Assembly (NCBI GenBank): GCA_916048095.2
Contig: OU696586.1
Coordinates: 8,026,943 to 8,090,942 of the forward strand
DNA: 64,000 bases
Direction: 5' to 3'
Origin: Sacculina carcini
Lineage: Eukaryota > Arthropoda > Thecostraca > Sacculinidae
The notes beneath the pieces are model-generated. The model worked only from the letters and a program-made list of their open reading frames with translations. It was not told where the DNA came from and made no database searches. Made by a program: the position numbers and the translations under genes. Positions 58,553 through 64,000 of the stretch are shown here, one piece after another (the stretch's first letter is position 1; the number at the start of each line of letters is the position of its first letter).

Positions 58553-59009
58553 TGCTATATATATATACATAAAGAAGAAATTATCTGTCTGTCTGTGTAT
58601 GTATGCTTGAATATGAGGTGACATAATTGCGCTGGTTCATGGTTCGCTGGTTCAATTATCAGGGGCTTCAAACGCAAACGAAGCGATGGCTCATTTTTAT
58701 GGAATAAAAATGTCCCGCGGGCAGCAATAAAACGTTCAATTTCACCGTGTAGAATGAATTCATATACAAAACTAATGGATTTGACTTCAAAAACCAGAAC
58801 GGATTGTGTTCGAGTTCTGAATTATTCCTCACGTCGGGCGGGTGATAAATATGAGGCGGGCTGAGTGAAAATATTTTGTCAAAATAAAATTAAAAATAAT
58901 GAAATTTAGACTTTTTAATTGATTAAGGTTTTCATGAGTTTGCCTCATTTATTTTTAATTTGCAATATTTTTATGAATTGCTCCGCACAACGGGCGGGTT
59001 TTAATGCTA

Positions 59010-59010
<1 letters not shown>
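58553..59010 (+). mobile_element. Short (S) copy 5
   Basis: TA run, acataaagaagaaattatct, GTCT tract, motifs at about 58,830 and 58,984, ending gggttttaatgCTAG at 59,010. Confidence 0.75.

Positions 59011-59072
<62 letters not shown>
59011..59072. repeat. (TA)n microsatellite
   Basis: Lies between the S copy 3' end and the Penelope-like copy. Confidence 0.97.
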
Positions 59073-59074
<2 letters not shown>

Positions 59075-59084
59075 AATAGAATTT

Positions 59085-60384
59085 AAGGATATACTCTGTT
59101 GTCTCAAAACTTGCAGTTGAGATCAACTCCTCTGCAGCCGTTCATCAATTTACTGGGTTCCACTTCCCGTATATATTCGGCCTTAACGTATTTTCTCTGG
59201 ATGTGATCTCTCAGACCTTCATGTATTATTGACCATTTGATCCTTGCGGGGTTCGTCTGATGCTCCTCTCTGAAACGTTGTACGACTGCACTATTAAGTT
59301 TAGGATTAGTGTGCTCTATGATTCTAGTTTTGATAGATCGGCCCGTTTCCCCAATGTATATTTTATGACACATGCCACATTCGATTTTGTAGATCAAGTG
59401 CTTTTTCCAGCACAAGTGCTTTTTCAGTAGAATGTACGTACTGCTCGGCATTGGAAAACTACGTTTGAAGCTATTGATGTACTTTTTAAATTGTTCATTA
59501 TTATTGTATTTTATATATTGTTGTCCTATTGAAATTTGCCTGTCTTGTAGATGGTATTACCGTTGGAATTTTCGTAAAGTTATCTGTATTAACGGTGGCT
59601 TCAGATAACATTTGTGCGTACTCATTTTCCTCCATTGCAATAAGACGACCAGTTTTATCCGTCGATGTAATCACAATTTCACTCTTCTTTATGTCCCTTA
59701 TTTGTTCAGCTTATTTTGTTTTTCGGTGAAATAGTAGTTGACCACTGCATTTTAGAAGCTTCATCATGCCACCTGAGAGTTCTTGTATAGTTTCCTTTTT
59801 CGATGCCATCTTGTTTCATAGTATCTGAACATTTTTCTATGAAAGCTCCACATTCCTTCTTCAATCGTTGACTGTCTTTGAGACTGTATTGATTCGGTAT
59901 ATATGAAGGTCCTTTTTTCAGAAGTTCTGAGTGTGGAACCTGGTCCGTTTTTTCGATAAATAGTGAATCGTTGTTAGACACGCTTTTTTTATTTTCCACC
60001 CTGTCACTTTTATTCAAAGACTTTGAGTATATGTTCTGAAATTTTCGTTTCTATTTTTATTCCAGCTCTGAGCGGAATTTTATCATGATACGATGTTCCT
60101 CTTCCTTCAGTGGATATATGGCACATTTCAATCTTTCTAAGCGTTGGTATTCCGCATCTAATGACATCTGCAGCCATTGTTTGCTATGTCTCTCGGTCAG
60201 TCGATCTGCTGCCAACGACGGAAATGTACTTCGTAGAACATTTTTTGCTTTCAATCCCATCGGAATTATTTTATTTTTACGACATAAACGTAAGAATTCA
60301 ATGTTACTCCGACATTGTTCCAGCTTTTTAGCTTTGAATAAGTCAATGACACATAACTGCATGGTTGACGATTTGTCACTGTCA
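59085..60384 (-). pseudogene. Penelope-like element, minus copy with the reverse transcriptase core deleted
   Basis: From 60,362 (ATG) leftward: an N-terminal segment (MQLCVIDLFKAKKLEQCRSN...) ended by stops at 60,057 and just after; further N-terminal sequence (60,017-59,706); a frame-shifted stretch homologous to the DKTGRL region; then a direct jump from PSSTYIL to CWKKHLIYK, skipping the catalytic RT domain; and the C-terminal GIY-YIG part (KIYIGETGRSIKTRIIEH) ending near 59,104. A one-piece RT deletion plus stops make it dead. It supplies the N-terminus missing from the adjacent plus copy. Confidence 0.85.
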
Positions 60385-60487
60385 ACGATTGAAGAAGGAA
60401 TGTGGAGTTTTCATAGAAAAATGTTCAGATACTATGAAAAAAGATGGCATCGAAAGATAAACTATACAAGAATTCTCAGGTGGCACG

Positions 60488-62308
60488 ATGAAGCTTCTAA
60501 AATGCAGTGATCAACTACTACCTCACCGAAAAACAAAAGAAGATGAACAAATAAGGGACATGAAGAAGAGTGAAATTGTGATTACATCGACGGATAAAAC
60601 TGGTCGTCTCATTGCAATGAAGGAAAATGAGTACGCACAAATGTTATCTGAAGCCACCGTTAATACAGATAACTTTACGAAAATTCCAACGGTATTACCA
60701 TCTACAAGACAGGCAAATTTCAATGGGAAACTTGGCACAATATCAAAAAAATACAAAAATAATGAACAAGTTAAAAAGTACATCAATAGCCTCAAATGCA
60801 GTTTTCCAATGCCGAGCAGTACGTACATTCTGCCCAAAGATCATAAAGAGAGACAACTAAGAGGGAGACCTATCGTCGCATCTATTGATGGACCTGCTAC
60901 TAAATTGGCTCAGTCTTTTTCTAAGCAGTTGGACAGCTTTTTGGACGTTATTCCTGCACATATCAGAAGTACAAATGGTTTTCTTTCATGGATACAAACC
61001 ATCCAGCAAACCGGAGTAGAAGGATTTGCATCTCTAGATGTGAAAAATCTATATGGAAATATTCCGCGAAATTCGACAAAAGAAGAGCTCGGTCTATATG
61101 ATGTGATGAGAATATTTTTGGAAAATAACAAATCAAAAGAAAACGTTATCTGCATGATAAAAACCGACGATGTTATAGAACTAATTCGTCTAGCAATGTC
61201 AAACGATGTTGTTATACATGACGGCAACAGCTATGAACAAACCAAGGGATTGTCTATGGGTAATGCGATGTCTCCACAACTAGCGATCTTATACGCTGAT
61301 TATATCGAACGACAGATCCAAGCAAAGCTACCATACATCGTTCTGTGGAAACGCTACATCGATGATATCTTTGTTGTGCGGTACGACGACATTGATCCTC
61401 AACATCTTCTTGAAGTCGCCAATTCTGTCTGTTCCTCCATACAATTCACAATGGAAGTTTCATCAGACAAATCCCTCCCATTCTTGGACTGCAAAGTGAA
61501 ATACGATGGTGATCAATTCACAAGTGAACTTTATATGAAGCCGTTTCCCAGTGGCTCTATTATGAGCTGGCATTCTCATGGACCTAGGCAAGCAAAACAT
61601 TCAGTTGCACAAGGTGAATTTGTCAAGGTTTGTAGGAGGTCGATAACACCACAGGATATGAGCATATCGCTTGGCAAAGTAAAACAGCGTTTGAAACAAA
61701 ATAACTACCCCCATCATGCTATGAAACAAATTGAAAAACAAGCCATCGAGTCAAAACGAAAACAAAAGAGAAATTTAGACAAGAATCTCTATTATTTGAA
61801 AATGTCATTTCTCGGGGAAGCACACAAACGTCAATGTAAGGCTCTTCTAAGACGCACAGGATTGTCTGATAAGGTTCTGGTATGGTTCGATGCTGGTCGA
61901 CCTCTAAAATGTATCTTTGGACCTCCAAAAGAAAAACTGGGTTGCCCAAAAAAATGTAACACATGCCATATGGCTAACAAAAAGCAACAGTGCTGGAAAA
62001 AGCACTTGATCTACAAAATCAAATGTGGCATGTGTCATAAAATATACATTGGGGAAACGGCCCGACCTATCAAAACTAGAATCATAGAGCACACTAATCC
62101 TAAACTTAATAGTGCAGTCGTCCAACATTTCAGAGAGGAGCATCAGACGAACCCCGAAAGGATCAAATGGTCAATAATATATGAAGGTCTGAGAGATCAC
62201 ATCCAGAGAAAATACGTTGAGGCCGAAAATATACGGGAAGTGGAACCCAGTAAATTCATGAACGGCTGCAGAGGAGTTGATGAGGAGTTCATTTCGGACA
62301 TTCCGTGA
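60488..62308 (+). CDS. Penelope-like element, plus copy: reverse transcriptase and GIY-YIG endonuclease
   Basis: Penelope-like elements join a telomerase-related RT to a GIY-YIG nuclease. The 606-codon frame shows STDKTGRLIAM; GRPIVASIDGPATKLAQ; motif A FASLDVKNLYGNIP (Asp 184); motif B GLSMGNAMSPQLA; motif C RYIDDIFVV (YIDD 290-293); SLPFLDCKV; a cysteine-rich linker (CPKKCNTCHMANKK); and LIYKIKCGMCHKIYIGET (about 505-523). Homology to the minus copy begins at about 60,385, in a different frame before the ATG, so the N-terminal domain is missing. The last codons (from about 62,283) come from the neighbouring Gypsy. Catalytic residues look intact, but the element is truncated at both ends. 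Confidence 0.85.
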   Translation: MKLLKCSDQLLPHRKTKEDEQIRDMKKSEIVITSTDKTGRLIAMKENEYAQMLSEATVNTDNFTKIPTVLPSTRQANFNGKLGTISKKYKNNEQVKKYINSLKCSFPMPSSTYILPKDHKERQLRGRPIVASIDGPATKLAQSFSKQLDSFLDVIPAHIRSTNGFLSWIQTIQQTGVEGFASLDVKNLYGNIPRNSTKEELGLYDVMRIFLENNKSKENVICMIKTDDVIELIRLAMSNDVVIHDGNSYEQTKGLSMGNAMSPQLAILYADYIERQIQAKLPYIVLWKRYIDDIFVVRYDDIDPQHLLEVANSVCSSIQFTMEVSSDKSLPFLDCKVKYDGDQFTSELYMKPFPSGSIMSWHSHGPRQAKHSVAQGEFVKVCRRSITPQDMSISLGKVKQRLKQNNYPHHAMKQIEKQAIESKRKQKRNLDKNLYYLKMSFLGEAHKRQCKALLRRTGLSDKVLVWFDAGRPLKCIFGPPKEKLGCPKKCNTCHMANKKQQCWKKHLIYKIKCGMCHKIYIGETARPIKTRIIEHTNPKLNSAVVQHFREEHQTNPERIKWSIIYEGLRDHIQRKYVEAENIREVEPSKFMNGCRGVDEEFISDIP

Positions 62309-64000
62309 GTCTGAGGCCTGTGAGACCTTTCAACGACACTACTCAGCCACCCCTTCACTGTTGAAGAATCAGTAATCAACTCAACATTAGTCAAATTCCA
62401 CTTAATACACATGTTTATTCCCTTAATTGCAGCATTGAGCTCTGCTACATTGACATGAGATGAATCTTGTTTTTTCCTTAACCAAGATCCATCCTCAGCC
62501 ACCACTCCACCAATTGTCAATACCACACCTAACGCGCTATCACTAGCGTCTGTCCACACAGTGCCTTGTTGTCCAACAATGTTCCATTTGCCGTACACTG
62601 GGTCGTCAGTTTTTAATCGTTCGTAGATGAGCTCAACGACTCGTTTGAAATGGGGTCCCACAGCGTTGTCCCACCCAGCTTCGTCACTAAAGGACTCGCG
62701 TCGCAACCAGCTGCACACGACCCTCAGCCATCCTGCAACTGGGAAATGACCCAACCACTGTCCGCAAATAGAGAAGAGGGCGCGCTTCGTCAATTCATTA
62801 GGAATTACGGTTAGACTGCCGTCTCTTGACCGGTGGAATGTCTCACCGCGCTTCTTGACTCGCTGACCGAGAACACGGGCGCCATCTAAATTTTCCTCCT
62901 GCTTGGTCTCCAAGCCAAATGAAGTGAGCAAAGATCGCACTTCGGTGACACTCATCTCATTTGTTTTGACTACGATATCGTCAATGTAATCGTCAATGTA
63001 TCGTCAATGATCGACAGCTCCTTGCACACGACATTTTTTCAATACATGATCAACAATCTTGGTCATTACCTTAGGTCCTATGCTCAGTTTGAAACCTAGT
63101 CGTGTCATTACATATTGTTTACCACGGAAAGTAACTACCTGATACCGCCACAATGAGGAATCAATATGTTTTTGTAGATACGCTCTACGTAAATCAACCA
63201 ACTTAACATCTGTCCCCAACCGACGCCATTCGCGCAACTTATCCTCACATACTGCACTGTCCAACCCAGGTGTGCTTCGTATATACTCATTCAAAAAGCG
63301 ATAATCCATTACCGGTCTCACCTTATTTTTTTTATCCTGGCGAGCCGCCATCAACGGAAGGGCTCCCTCGATGTCACCGTGTAAAGTTCGATTGTACTAC
63401 TGCAGGATACCGTCATCGATCCAGCCTTGAACTTCATTCTCGAACTCCTTGCGATCATGACCTTTTATCAGATAATTATTTCTACGCATTGCGGTCGCCG
63501 GTGCATCCTCTTTCCATCGCCAGCCTACTGTCCACCGTCCGTCATTGTGAGTAGCAATGAAGTCGTCTTCCTTTATCACGACCACGTCCGAGTCCATTTT
63601 GAGTCCAGAGCGCGACTGAGCGAGAAATTCCACACTTCCATTGGACGTCAACATGATCCCTCCAAGAGCTGTAATCAAGTCCACTCCGAGAATGATGTCA
63701 ACGCCACACGGAAGATGAATGTTGTCACATATCCAGGTGCACATATTTCGAACGCACGAATCGCTTGCTACTTTGACTTCCCTCCAATAAACGGATTCCT
63801 CTAGAACATATGTCGAACCGTCCATAATCTGCAAAGGCAATCTACTTGTCACAATTTTTGCATTTTCTCTCACGAAATTGCGCTTGACAATAGAATGATT
63901 GCTCCCGGTGTCAACCAGAGCGCGTCCATACTTGCCGTCCATCCAGACATTCACTATTGCTCGCGGGGAGAGGCGGGCGGCATTGAAGATATAACCTCTC
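62286..64000 (-). pseudogene. pol: Gypsy C: Ty3/Gypsy pol relic (protease, RT, RNase H), cut at both ends
   Basis: A single reading frame interrupted by in-frame stops. From the right: protease (ALVDTGSNHS), a linker ending in DDGILQ, TAG at 63,397-63,399, RT (VRPVMDYRFLNEYI, LVDLRRAYLQ, RLGFKLSIGP), TGA at 63,004-63,006, a duplicated YIDD (62,977-63,000), and RNase H (VWTDASDSALGVV) ending at HGMSEM where the Penelope-like copy begins (about 62,286). Integrase is absent and gag lies beyond the window edge. It belongs to the same lineage as Gypsy A and B but is a separate family. Confidence 0.87.

Overview
The window is nuclear DNA of a metazoan, most likely an AT-rich invertebrate. The evidence is one exon of a BMP/TGF-beta-type ligand with a consensus splice donor, animal-type retroelements (2A-bearing LINE, BEL/Pao, Ty3/Gypsy, Penelope-like), long TA and CA microsatellites, and no operon-like structure. 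I cannot name the phylum or species from sequence alone. Apart from the ligand exon and one weak candidate exon, everything recognisable is mobile or repetitive DNA.

Layout. 1-2.75 kb: a long copy ('L') of an AT-rich interspersed family. 2.75-12.4 kb: the least repetitive stretch, with a hAT-like element (4419-5596), the first coding exon of a BMP-like ligand on the minus strand (8075-8513), and a CA-rich 5' flank. 12.4-22.35 kb: a piggyBac-like terminus, then nested minus-strand L copies and short ('S', about 450 bp) copies. 22.6-24.25 kb: a second hAT-like element. 24.3-27.1 kb: a CA array, a weak candidate exon, a small inverted-repeat element and a duplicated SINE-like repeat. 27.1-30.8 kb: a 30-bp minisatellite and a decayed minus-strand CR1/L2-like LINE whose N-terminus carries a 2A-like motif. 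30.8-44.9 kb: plus-strand L/S copies hosting a GC-rich insertion, a 68-bp satellite with higher-order structure, and a truncated Gypsy element (Gypsy A). 44.9-49.7 kb: a structurally complete Gypsy element (Gypsy B) with 559-bp LTRs, a 5-bp target duplication and open gag and pol. 49.7-58.5 kb: an L copy split by a complete but frameshifted BEL/Pao element with 471-bp LTRs. 59.0-62.3 kb: two Penelope-like copies head to head. 62.3-64 kb: a third Gypsy (Gypsy C) cut by the Penelope-like element.

How the parts relate. The L/S family dominates. Both forms end in a GC-rich hairpin followed by CTAG or CTAT, begin with a GT/GTCT-rich tract, sit in TA runs, and repeat the hairpin motif internally every 100-400 bp. 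This resembles a non-autonomous Helitron/HINE-like family; no Rep-helicase gene is present. The autonomous elements are layered onto it: BEL inside an L copy, Gypsy B between an S copy and an L copy, and the Penelope-like pair between an S copy and a Gypsy relic. The most notable coding signal is in Gypsy B: a textbook -1 frameshift heptamer plus stem-loop in the gag/pol overlap, with a gag start codon inside the 5' LTR. Coordinates of repeat edges were read by eye and may be off by a few bases.
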